Assembly (NCBI GenBank): GCA_022562105.1
Contig: JADFPW010000002.1
Span: 1 to 45,338 of the forward strand
Length of the DNA stretch: 45,338 nucleotides
DNA from: Planctomycetota bacterium
Lineage (GTDB): Bacteria > Planctomycetota > Phycisphaerae > UBA1845
Direction: 5' to 3'
Position 1 is the first letter of the stretch. Every line of letters begins with the position of its first letter. The notes under the pieces were generated by a model. The model worked only from the letters and a program-made list of their open reading frames with translations. It had not been told where the DNA came from and made no database searches. Made by a program: the position numbers and the translations under genes. Positions 18,820-27,282 of this stretch are shown piece after piece.

Positions 18820-19830
18820 TCAGGTCGGTTCCGGCGCCCGCCCTTTGCAGCCGCAAGACTCCCGCACCACAAGCTCGGGATGCAGGCAGATCTGGGTCGG
18901 CTGGCGGGCGGGTTCGGCAATGCGTTGGCAGAGCAATCCTACGGCTTTGGCACCCAGGTCGAACATGGGCACGCGCACGGTGGTCAAAGCCGGCCGCACC
19001 ATACGGGAGATGCGGGTGTCGTCGAATCCCACGACCGCGAGGTCCTGCGGGACGGCGAGCCCGCTAGCCAGTGCCGCCGCAATGATGCCGGCGGCCATCT
19101 CGTCGTTTGCGGCAAAGACGCAGGCGCCGGCCCAGTCGCGAGCTCGTTGCAAGCCAAGGTCGAAGGCGGTGTCGTATTCGTAGTTGAGGAAGTGGATGTC
19201 GTCCGGCCCGACCGTCATGCCCTTCTCGCGCAACACCTGCCGATAGGCTTCCAGGCGGGCCGACGTGTCGAAGTTGGTGGCTAAACCGCCGACAAAGATC
19301 ACCCGTCGTACGTCGCAGTGGACCACCAGATGGCGCATCATGGCCATGGCCCCCTGGTGTTGGTCGATCACTACACTGTCATGCGGGGTGCCCTCGATGT
19401 CGTCGTCCAGAAGCACGTAGGGAATCGGGGAGTCCGCCAAAAGTGTCTGCACTCGATCGGTCATCTCCGAGACCATGATCGCCACTCCATCGAGCAGCGA
19501 TCTGAGGCGAGTCCCCGTCAGAAGCGATTGACTGTCGTTCCCATCTCGTGTGGAGGAGATGATCAGGCTGTATCCCAACTCCCTAGCCTGCGAGTTTGCC
19601 CCGCGAATGATCTCGGAGTAGAACTCGCCGTGGAGGTCCGGCAAGACCAGGCCCAGAATCTCGCTCCGCCGCAGCATCAGTCCGCGGGCGAAGGCGTTGG
19701 GCTGGTATCCCAGCTCTTGAATGGCTGATTCGACGCGGGCCAGGGTGGCTTTGTTGACCACCGCCCTCCGGTTGATCACCCGGGAAACGGTGCTCAAGGA
19801 GACCTTGGCCAACCGGGCGACGTCGGCCAT
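18820..19830 (-). CDS. LacI family transcriptional regulator
   Basis: MADVARLAKVSLSTVSRVINRRAVVNKATLARVESAIQELGYQPNAFARGL HTH; periplasmic-binding-like effector domain; FDDTRISRMVRPALTTVRVP. ORF extends to 20013; start could be upstream of 19830. Confidence 0.92.
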   Translation of the reverse strand: MADVARLAKVSLSTVSRVINRRAVVNKATLARVESAIQELGYQPNAFARGLMLRRSEILGLVLPDLHGEFYSEIIRGANSQARELGYSLIISSTRDGNDSQSLLTGTRLRSLLDGVAIMVSEMTDRVQTLLADSPIPYVLLDDDIEGTPHDSVVIDQHQGAMAMMRHLVVHCDVRRVIFVGGLATNFDTSARLEAYRQVLREKGMTVGPDDIHFLNYEYDTAFDLGLQRARDWAGACVFAANDEMAAGIIAAALASGLAVPQDLAVVGFDDTRISRMVRPALTTVRVPMFDLGAKAVGLLCQRIAEPARQPTQICLHPELVVRESCGCKGRAPEPT

Positions 19831-19892
19831 GGAAGGCGGCGAACCCGGGTGGCGCTGGGGCCGGCGATCTCGATTCTTGGTGGGCGTTTTCA

Positions 19893-21329
19893 ATGATGAG
19901 TACCTTGCGTCCGTCGAGGGCTGACAAGCTCCCTGCGCATCTCGGGTTTTTCGTGCTCGCCGTTGTCGCGGGGGCGGCGTCGGCCCAGCCTTCCGGACCC
20001 GCCGCGGTTCCAAAAGCCAGCCCAGCCGATCCCGCTTTCTATTCGTTCACCGATGCCGATCAGCGGCTGTTGGAAAGAGTCCAGTATGCCTGTTTCGAGT
20101 TCTTTTGGAAAGAAGTGGGGCAACCCGCCAGCCTGGCGAAAGACCGGCACAAGGGGCCAACGTCCAGCATCGCCGCAGTCGGATTCCAATTATCTTCCCT
20201 GCCGATCGGGGTTGAACACGGCTGGATCAAGCGTCACCAGGGCGTCAAGCGGGCCGAGACTGTCCTGGCCACCCTCTTGGGACGGCAGGACAACAAGAAG
20301 TTTGGCGTCTACCTCCACTTTCTCGATCTGAATACCGGCGGCCTGGGTCGCGAGGGCTACGAAGTCGTGGCCAGCACCGTCGATCATGCCCTACTGATGG
20401 CGGGGGTGATGACCGCAGGCGAGTACTTCGGCGGCCAGGTAGCCGAGCTGGGCAACCGCCTCGTGAACTCAACCAATTGGCGTGCTTTTGCCGTCGGGCC
20501 GAACGGGTATCTCTCCATGGGATGGAAGCCGGACGATGCCGAGCATCTCGATGGATCCGGTGAGTTCCTAAAATGGCATTGGTCCAACAGCAGCGACGAG
20601 GAGCGTCTGATCTACTTCCTGGCGTCCGGATCGCCGACGCCGGCTTATGCCATCGATCCCGAAATGTACTTTCGCCTACGGCGCACCATGAAGCACCACG
20701 ACGGCGGTCAGCCCTTCGCGGTGGCTTGGTCAGGCCCGCTGTTCAACTACTTCTTTAGCCACTGTTGGATCGACTTCCGTGCGCTGGGGCCTGATCATCC
20801 AAGCCGCTTTGGTGTGAACGCTCCCTCCATCGATTGGTTTGAGAACTCGCGTCGGGCGGTGCTCACCCATCGGCAGCGCTGCATCGAAGCGGCCGGCCGG
20901 TTTGGCACACTGTCAGCCGACCGGTGGGGGTTGAGTGCTTGTGTCGGCCGCGACGGGTATATCGTGCCGGGAACCCGGCCCAACCTGAGCGATCAGGATG
21001 AGTGGGGCGAAGGCACGGTGGCTCCCTACGCTGCTGCGTCGTCGATTATGTTCACGCCGAAGGAGAGCTTGGCTGCCATCCGGGCATTCATGGATCTGAA
21101 AGATGCCGCAGGTAAACCGCTAGTCTGGCGAGACCCCAAAGCGGGTGGATTTGGGTTTGCCGACGCATTCAACCTGGATCAGGGCTACGTGAGCGACGAC
21201 TATGTCGGCATCGACCAGGGACCTATGCTCCTGGCTATCGAGAATGCCCGGACGGGTCTCATCTGGAAGCTGTTCATGGAGCACCATGTCGCCCAGAGGG
21301 CGGTGAAACGCCTGAAATTGAAGCGGTGA
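19893..21329 (+). CDS. Secreted PF10091 glycoamylase-like / GH144-like protein (candidate endo-beta-1,2-glucanase)
   Basis: Signal-peptide-like N-terminus; FEFFWKEVGQPASLAKDR, SIAAVGFQLSSLPIGVEHGWI, STVDHALLMAGVMTAGEYF, WFENSRRAVLTHRQRCI, DRWGLSACVGRDGY. Confidence 0.75.
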   Translation: MMSTLRPSRADKLPAHLGFFVLAVVAGAASAQPSGPAAVPKASPADPAFYSFTDADQRLLERVQYACFEFFWKEVGQPASLAKDRHKGPTSSIAAVGFQLSSLPIGVEHGWIKRHQGVKRAETVLATLLGRQDNKKFGVYLHFLDLNTGGLGREGYEVVASTVDHALLMAGVMTAGEYFGGQVAELGNRLVNSTNWRAFAVGPNGYLSMGWKPDDAEHLDGSGEFLKWHWSNSSDEERLIYFLASGSPTPAYAIDPEMYFRLRRTMKHHDGGQPFAVAWSGPLFNYFFSHCWIDFRALGPDHPSRFGVNAPSIDWFENSRRAVLTHRQRCIEAAGRFGTLSADRWGLSACVGRDGYIVPGTRPNLSDQDEWGEGTVAPYAAASSIMFTPKESLAAIRAFMDLKDAAGKPLVWRDPKAGGFGFADAFNLDQGYVSDDYVGIDQGPMLLAIENARTGLIWKLFMEHHVAQRAVKRLKLKR

Positions 21330-21454
21330 CCATCCAAGAATGAGCGTGAGCTTTGGGCGCCCGGCAAGTTGGCGTCGCATGAGGGTTGCGATCCCCGTTA
21401 TCGGCCGAAAAACGCCAGTTCATTGACCCGACCGGACCAGCTGAGTACGCTGGA

Positions 21455-21468
21455 TGAAAGCGCTTGCA
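21455..21468. promoter_or_regulatory. LacI-family operator-like site upstream of GH94
   Basis: TGAAAGCGCTTGCA, identical to 30875-30888; fits TGNAANCGNTNNCA-type LacI/CcpA operator. Confidence 0.65.
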
Positions 21469-21521
21469 GCGGAGGGAGATACGGAGTCTCCGTCCAGAGG
21501 TCTGCTTTGGGAAGGACTGGA

Positions 21522-24023
21522 ATGACCGCGGTTGCACCGACCGTCACCGAACTGCCTCCGAAGGAAACGGCCCCCGTTGTGGTGGGGGAGTTCGGCCGAT
21601 TCTCGCCGGACGGCCGGGAGTTCTGGATCACCGACCCGCGGACTCCGCGCCCGTGGGCCAACATCATCGCCAACCCGCGCATGGGACTGGCAGTAAGTCA
21701 GACGGGCAGTGGCTTCACCTGGATCGACAATTCGCAACTAGCGGTCATTACCCGGTGGCAACAGGATCTAGCTTCTGATTCTTCCGGCAGGGCTATATAC
21801 GTTCGCGATCTGGATTCGCAGGAGTTGTGGTCGCTGGCACCGGCGCCGGTATGGCGGCCGGACGCCAAGCACGAATGTCGGCACGGTCTCGGCTACACAA
21901 CATTTATCACCGAAGTTGCGGGGATTCGCAGCGAATGGACGCTCTTCGTCCATGCCGACCAGACCGTCGAGCTGTGGCGAGTCGAGCTGCACAATCTGAC
22001 GGACCAAGCGCGACGATTGGAGTTATGCGGGTGCCTGGAGTGGAACTGCGGCGTCGCCCCCTCGCCCCGACGAGAGTTCCACAAGCTGTTCATCGAAACT
22101 GCCTTTGATCCAGAGCAACGGGCCGTCTTCGCATGGAACCACATGTGGGAGGTGTCTTCGGCTCGCGATGGGTACTGGAACGCGAGTTTCCCCTATGTGG
22201 CTGCGTTCGGGGCGACCGACCCGGTGTCGGCTGCACAGGGCGACAAGTCCGCATTCATCGGACGTTACGGTGATCGGCGAAGTCCGGAAGCTCTAACGCA
22301 AACGATTTGGGAACCGAGCTTCGGCCGGCATGACGACCCCATCGCGGCGTTGCGCGTCCCCATTGAGCTTCAGGGCGGACAGCAACGCGGGTTGGGGTTC
22401 GCGTTGGCTGTCGGTGAGTCGCGCGGGGAAGCCACAAGATTGCTGCAGAGCTGGAGCGGCGATGGAACGGAAGTTGCTCTTGATCGCATGAATGCGGCGC
22501 TGGATGAAGTTCGCGCGGGATGGCGGTCCCGTCTGGCCGACCATCGAATCGACACGCCGGAGCCGTCGCTTAACTTCCTGGTAAATGACTGGGTGCGCTA
22601 TCAAGCCGTTTCCAGCCGACTCTGGGGCCGTTGTGGGTACTATCAGCAGAGCGGGGCCTACGGATACCGGGATCAGCTACAGGATTCGCAGGTCTGGCTG
22701 ACCATCGATCCCCAGCAATGCCGTGAGCAAGTCAACCTCCACGCCGGCCGTCAGTTTGCGGACGGATCGGTCTACCACTGGTGGCACCCGCTAACCGAGC
22801 AGGGCCACGTCACCCGCATGACCGACGATCTGCTGTGGTTGGCGTTCGTCACCGCCAACTACATCAAAGAGACGGGCGACCTGAGCATCCTGAATGATGC
22901 GACACCGTTCTTGGATGATGCAGAGCGATATCCGCTTGTCGAACATGTATTGCGGGCGTTTCGTCGGGTTTTCGCCCGGACTAGCCCGCGTGGCTTGCCC
23001 TACATCGGGGCGGGCGATTGGAATGACGGGCTCAGTGCGGTCGGCCTGCAGGAGAGTGGCGAGTCAATCTGGCTAGGGCATTTTCTGGTAGGACTCTTGG
23101 CCGATTGGTCGGAGATCTTCCGCAGAGCGGCCGCTTCCGCGACCGATCCCGTGCCCGACGCGAGTCTGGAATGGCCCGGGTTGGCGGAGGAGTTTTCCGC
23201 GCGACGCCGGACGCTGATCGCTGCCGTCAACGAGCATGGCTGGGACGGCGAATGGTATCTCCGAGCCACGCTGGACGATGGCAGCAAGCTTGGCAGCAGG
23301 GACAACCGAGTCGGGCGGATCTTCTTGAACGCCCAGACGTGGGCCATTCTCAACGATGTCGCTCCTCCCGAACGGGCAGTCTCCTGCTGGAACTCGGTCA
23401 GGACGCATTTGATCAGCGACGCCGGAGCCTTGCTGCTGGCACCGGCGTTTGACACACCCGATGAACGTGTCGGCTACATCACGCGCTACGGTCCGGGGCT
23501 GCGCGAGAACGGCGGCGTCTACACACATGCCGCCACCTGGGCCATCGCGGCTGCATGCAAGATGAAGGACCACGAATCGGTGCGGCGATTGCTCACCGCC
23601 ATCAACCCTGCACTGAAAGATCCCGAGCGATTCTGGTCCGAGCCCTACGTGCTTCCCGGCAATGTAGACGGGCCAGACTCACCTCACTTCGGCCGCGGTG
23701 GTTGGAGCTGGTACACCGGCTCAGCCCAGTGGCTGCACCGAGTGGTGACCCAATGGGTGCTGGGCATACGGCCTGAGTGGGACGGTCTGCGGATCGATCC
23801 GTGTATGCCCCCCGGATGGAGGCGGGCACGGATGACTCGACCCTGGAGAGGCTGCAGTTACGAACTGACAATCGAGCGGGCCGACGGCCCCCGTGGCGAG
23901 GGAGGCGCTGCCGTCAGCTTGGACGGAAAGCTCCTGAGCGGCGACGTTCTGCCCTGCCCCGTCCGGACAGGCGAGCGCCACGATGTGCACATCCGGATCG
24001 ATCGGCCCACAGTTTCCTCATAG
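21522..24023 (+). CDS. GH94 phosphorylase resembling the C-terminal domain of cyclic beta-1,2-glucan synthase (candidate beta-1,2-oligoglucan or cellobiose-type phosphorylase)
   Basis: GRFSPDGREFWITDPRTPRPWANIIANPRMGLAVSQTGSGFTWIDNS; YGYRDQLQDSQVWL; WWHPLTEQGHVTRMTDDLLWLAF; GAGDWNDGLSAVG; GGVYTHAATWAIAAA; start ATG 21522 within ORF 21369.. Confidence 0.88.
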   Translation: MTAVAPTVTELPPKETAPVVVGEFGRFSPDGREFWITDPRTPRPWANIIANPRMGLAVSQTGSGFTWIDNSQLAVITRWQQDLASDSSGRAIYVRDLDSQELWSLAPAPVWRPDAKHECRHGLGYTTFITEVAGIRSEWTLFVHADQTVELWRVELHNLTDQARRLELCGCLEWNCGVAPSPRREFHKLFIETAFDPEQRAVFAWNHMWEVSSARDGYWNASFPYVAAFGATDPVSAAQGDKSAFIGRYGDRRSPEALTQTIWEPSFGRHDDPIAALRVPIELQGGQQRGLGFALAVGESRGEATRLLQSWSGDGTEVALDRMNAALDEVRAGWRSRLADHRIDTPEPSLNFLVNDWVRYQAVSSRLWGRCGYYQQSGAYGYRDQLQDSQVWLTIDPQQCREQVNLHAGRQFADGSVYHWWHPLTEQGHVTRMTDDLLWLAFVTANYIKETGDLSILNDATPFLDDAERYPLVEHVLRAFRRVFARTSPRGLPYIGAGDWNDGLSAVGLQESGESIWLGHFLVGLLADWSEIFRRAAASATDPVPDASLEWPGLAEEFSARRRTLIAAVNEHGWDGEWYLRATLDDGSKLGSRDNRVGRIFLNAQTWAILNDVAPPERAVSCWNSVRTHLISDAGALLLAPAFDTPDERVGYITRYGPGLRENGGVYTHAATWAIAAACKMKDHESVRRLLTAINPALKDPERFWSEPYVLPGNVDGPDSPHFGRGGWSWYTGSAQWLHRVVTQWVLGIRPEWDGLRIDPCMPPGWRRARMTRPWRGCSYELTIERADGPRGEGGAAVSLDGKLLSGDVLPCPVRTGERHDVHIRIDRPTVSS

Positions 24024-24050
24024 CTGGCCCTACCGACGCTGGGATGGTCA

Positions 24051-24911
24051 TCAACCCTTCATACCCGTCGTGGCGATGCCGCGGATAAACGTCCGCTGGG
24101 TCAGCAAGAACAACAACAAGACGGGAAGAATGATCATCACCGACGCGGCCATCATTTGGTTCCACGGTGTGTCGCCGGCGCGGTTCTGCAACGTTTGCAA
24201 CCCAAGGGCGAGCGTAAACTGTTCCTGGTGGGTCAGATACACCAGCGGGCCGACCAAATCGTTCCACACCGCCAGGCAATGAAACAGGGCGACAACCGCC
24301 AGAGCAGGTGTGGACAGCGGCAGTATGATCCTCCAGAAACATGCCCAGCGCGAGCAGCCGTCCAGCGTGGCGGATTCCTCCAGATCCCGTGGAATTCCCA
24401 TGAAGAATTGCCGCAACAGAAAGATACTGAATGCATTGCCGAACCACGCCGGTACCCAAAGTGGCTTGTAGGTGCCGATCCAATCCAGGTGACTGAAGAT
24501 CATGTAGCTGGGAACCATGATCACGGGGAAAGGGACCATCATGGTGGCCAGGCAGATGGCGAACATCACCCCGCGCCCGCGAAACCGAATCCGAGCAAAA
24601 CCATACGCGGCGATCGAGCATGAAATCAGAACGCCGGGAAGACTGAGCACGAGAATGATGAGCGTATTACGGGCATACAGCAGGAAATCGAAGTGCTCTG
24701 ATCGAACGAGATCCCGATATGCGGTTAGCTGCGGCCGATGCGGGAGGATGTCGGGAGAGAGAACTTCCTCCGGCGCTTTCAAACTAACGCTCGCCATCCA
24801 AACCAGCGGCGTCAGAAACAGCAACGCAAAGAAGCACAGAACCAGATAAGAGAGCGGTCGGCGGAGGGGACCGGCGGGTGCAACAGGCAGACGATCTTCT
24901 GTGGCCATCAC
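24051..24911 (-). CDS. CUT1-type carbohydrate ABC transporter permease (MalG-like)
   Basis: EESATLDGCSRWACFWRIILPLSTPALA EAA-loop motif; multiple TM segments. Confidence 0.92.
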   Translation of the reverse strand: MMATEDRLPVAPAGPLRRPLSYLVLCFFALLFLTPLVWMASVSLKAPEEVLSPDILPHRPQLTAYRDLVRSEHFDFLLYARNTLIILVLSLPGVLISCSIAAYGFARIRFRGRGVMFAICLATMMVPFPVIMVPSYMIFSHLDWIGTYKPLWVPAWFGNAFSIFLLRQFFMGIPRDLEESATLDGCSRWACFWRIILPLSTPALAVVALFHCLAVWNDLVGPLVYLTHQEQFTLALGLQTLQNRAGDTPWNQMMAASVMIILPVLLLFLLTQRTFIRGIATTGMKG

Positions 24912-24912
24912 T

Positions 24913-25797
24913 TCAAGCCCCCCGATAGTAGACCATTCGCCGGCTGACCCAAAACAACAGCGCGGTCAGCGCCAGGATGATCAGCAACTGGATCCAGGCC
25001 ATGGCGCTGGCGTAGCCCATTTTCAGATAGCGAAAGGCGTTGTCGAAGATGTAGCTGGTGTAGAAGTAGATCGTGCCGTCCGGACCTGGGCGCATGCGCC
25101 ACATGACATATGGCAGGGCAAAGATCTGCCACGCCCCGATGATGGCGACGATGGTGTTGAAGAGGATGACCGGGCTCAACCCGGGCAAGGTGACATGCCA
25201 GAACTGCCGCGGCGGTGAGGCGCCGTCCAGCCGGGCCGCTTCGTAAAGCTCTTCGGGAATTCCTTGTAGTCCGGCCAGATAGATCACCATCGGTGAGCCG
25301 ACGAACCAGAGACTGACCAGGACCAACGACAACATGGCCCACGGCGAGGAGTCCAGCCACTTCGGGTCGGGCAAACCCACCGTTCGCAGGATCCGATTCA
25401 CCAAGCCGAACTCCGGGTTCAGCATCCACATCCACAAGACGCCCGCGGTGACCAGTGGCACGATGGTGGGCACAAAGATGCAGGCACGAAAAATCGCGAT
25501 GCCTCGGACCCGGCGATTCAGCAACACGGCCAGCCCGATCGCAGCGATGGCCCCGAGTGGAATTGATAGACCGGCGTAGATCAGCGTGTTGGCGATCACT
25601 TTGTGGTACACCGGATCATGCAGCAGGGCGGTGTAGTTCTCCGCCCCGACGAACACCGGCGGCTGAAGCATCGGATAGTCGCAAAAGCTGATGTAAAGCG
25701 AAAAGCCCATCGGGATGACCAGGAACGCGAGGAAGCCCAGCCACCACGGCGCGGTCCAGAGCAGACCGGCCAACAGAGTGGACTTATGGGAGCTCAT
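24913..25797 (-). CDS. CUT1-type carbohydrate ABC transporter permease (MalF-like)
   Basis: PEELYEAARLDGASPPRQFWHVTLPGLSPVILF EAA-loop motif; multiple TM segments. Confidence 0.92.
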   Translation of the reverse strand: MSSHKSTLLAGLLWTAPWWLGFLAFLVIPMGFSLYISFCDYPMLQPPVFVGAENYTALLHDPVYHKVIANTLIYAGLSIPLGAIAAIGLAVLLNRRVRGIAIFRACIFVPTIVPLVTAGVLWMWMLNPEFGLVNRILRTVGLPDPKWLDSSPWAMLSLVLVSLWFVGSPMVIYLAGLQGIPEELYEAARLDGASPPRQFWHVTLPGLSPVILFNTIVAIIGAWQIFALPYVMWRMRPGPDGTIYFYTSYIFDNAFRYLKMGYASAMAWIQLLIILALTALLFWVSRRMVYYRGA

Positions 25798-27182
25798 TCG
25801 GCGGATTCTCCCGCGTGTCGACGATCGCTCATGCGCTGGTATTCGTCGATCAGTTGGTCTACCCGCTTCTGGGTAGCTCGGACGGTTTCATCCGCATCGC
25901 GCTGGCCTCGAAGAACGGTCTCCAGCATGCCCAGGGTCTCGGTCCACGTGTTCGCCCACGTGGGCATCGCGGGGTAGCCAAAGGCGTGCTCCGAGCCGGC
26001 CATCTCGTCAAAGACCCGGACATAGGGGTTCTTGTGGTTTTCATAGAACCCGGGAAGCGGCGTGCGGAAGGGTGATACCTTGCCGTGCAGGCTACATAAC
26101 TCCTCCAATACCTGCTGCCGGGACACATACTTCAAGAAGATCATGGCCTCGCGGACATGGCGCGAGCCGCGCGGTATGACGAAGTTATCCGTACTGGCGA
26201 AATAGTGGGGCTTCTCCAGCGTGATCGAGGGGAAGGGAGCCACGGCGTAGTCCAACGACGGGGCGTACGTTTGAATCCAGTTGCTGAGCCACGGCCCCTG
26301 AAAGACCATCGCAAGCCGTTCGCTCAGAAACGGATTCTGCGCTCCCTCGATGGCTCCAGCGGTGGCCTCGAAGGACAGGACGTCATCGTTGGCTCGCCGT
26401 GGATCAATCTCCGCCGCGGCTAAACCGACCGAACCCAAAGCGACGCGTTGGTTACGAACCCAGCGCATGGCGGCCAGACCTTCCGGTGTGTCGACGCGAA
26501 AACGATCACCGTCCCAAAGTTGGGCATCGAAGAACACCGGCCAAATCCAGTGCCACCAGCCGAGCATGGCCGGCGACACGGTAAACCCAAGCTGCACGAT
26601 CTTTCCGGTGGATGGATCGCGCCGGGTCAGAAGCTTGGCGTACTCATCCAATTCTGTAATGGTCTGCGGCGGGCGATCGGGATCCAGACCCGCCTCGCGA
26701 AAGAGCCGCCGGTTGTAGAACAGGGCGATCGTGTAGGGCGTACTGGGCAGGGCGTAGAGGCGACCCTCGTACCGGCCGATCTCCAGCCATACCGGCTTGA
26801 ATACACCCACATCGATTTCATATTCCTTGCACAGCTCGTCCAGCGGCAACAGGGCCTCACGGTCGGCGAACTGGGGCACGATATGGTCGAACAATCCCGC
26901 AATATCCGGAGGATCGCCGCCGGCTGTGGCGATGAGCAAGCGTTGATCGACGTTGGCCACGGCTTGGTAGTCGACCCAGATGTTCTGGGCAGCGCCGAGC
27001 GTTTCGTTGAATCGGTCTACGATCCGCTGCATGGCTTGGCCTTCGACGCCGGTCCATTTCTCCCAATAACGCACCACGGTTCGGTCGGGGGGAATATCGA
27101 GTTGCCTGCGAGGACCGAGAGATAAAAGCAGCAGCGCAGGAAAGCCGAGGACAGCGGCGAGAACGATCGAGCGAAGGTTCAT
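25794..27182 (-). CDS. ABC transporter extracellular sugar-binding protein (family 1)
   Basis: VVRYWEKWTGVEGQAMQRIVDRFNE; ALPSTPYTIALFYNRRLFREAGLDPDRPPQTITELDEYAKLLT; 4-bp overlap with permease gene. Confidence 0.9.
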   Translation of the reverse strand: MNLRSIVLAAVLGFPALLLLSLGPRRQLDIPPDRTVVRYWEKWTGVEGQAMQRIVDRFNETLGAAQNIWVDYQAVANVDQRLLIATAGGDPPDIAGLFDHIVPQFADREALLPLDELCKEYEIDVGVFKPVWLEIGRYEGRLYALPSTPYTIALFYNRRLFREAGLDPDRPPQTITELDEYAKLLTRRDPSTGKIVQLGFTVSPAMLGWWHWIWPVFFDAQLWDGDRFRVDTPEGLAAMRWVRNQRVALGSVGLAAAEIDPRRANDDVLSFEATAGAIEGAQNPFLSERLAMVFQGPWLSNWIQTYAPSLDYAVAPFPSITLEKPHYFASTDNFVIPRGSRHVREAMIFLKYVSRQQVLEELCSLHGKVSPFRTPLPGFYENHKNPYVRVFDEMAGSEHAFGYPAMPTWANTWTETLGMLETVLRGQRDADETVRATQKRVDQLIDEYQRMSDRRHAGESAE

Positions 27183-27200
27183 CCATGCCCACCAGCCCGT

Positions 27201-27228
27201 GTGCCACTGGTGGCTTGTCCACCAGTGC
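27201..27228. repeat. Palindromic repeat GTGCCACTGGTGGCTTGTCCACCAGTGC
   Basis: Identical copies at 29330-29357 and 41421-41448; inverted near-copy at 41550-41577. Confidence 0.95.
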
Positions 27229-27282
27229 CGAGCGAAACGCCGGTCACCACACGCACCGCGTGTCTACTTCGGAGGCGGTTCC

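Noticed and set aside
19878-19893. Possible third operator (TTGAAAACGCCCACCA on minus strand) between LacI and the GH144-like gene
   Set aside because: Only 11/16 match to TTGAAAGCGCTTGCAA with a degenerate right half; not enough without binding data
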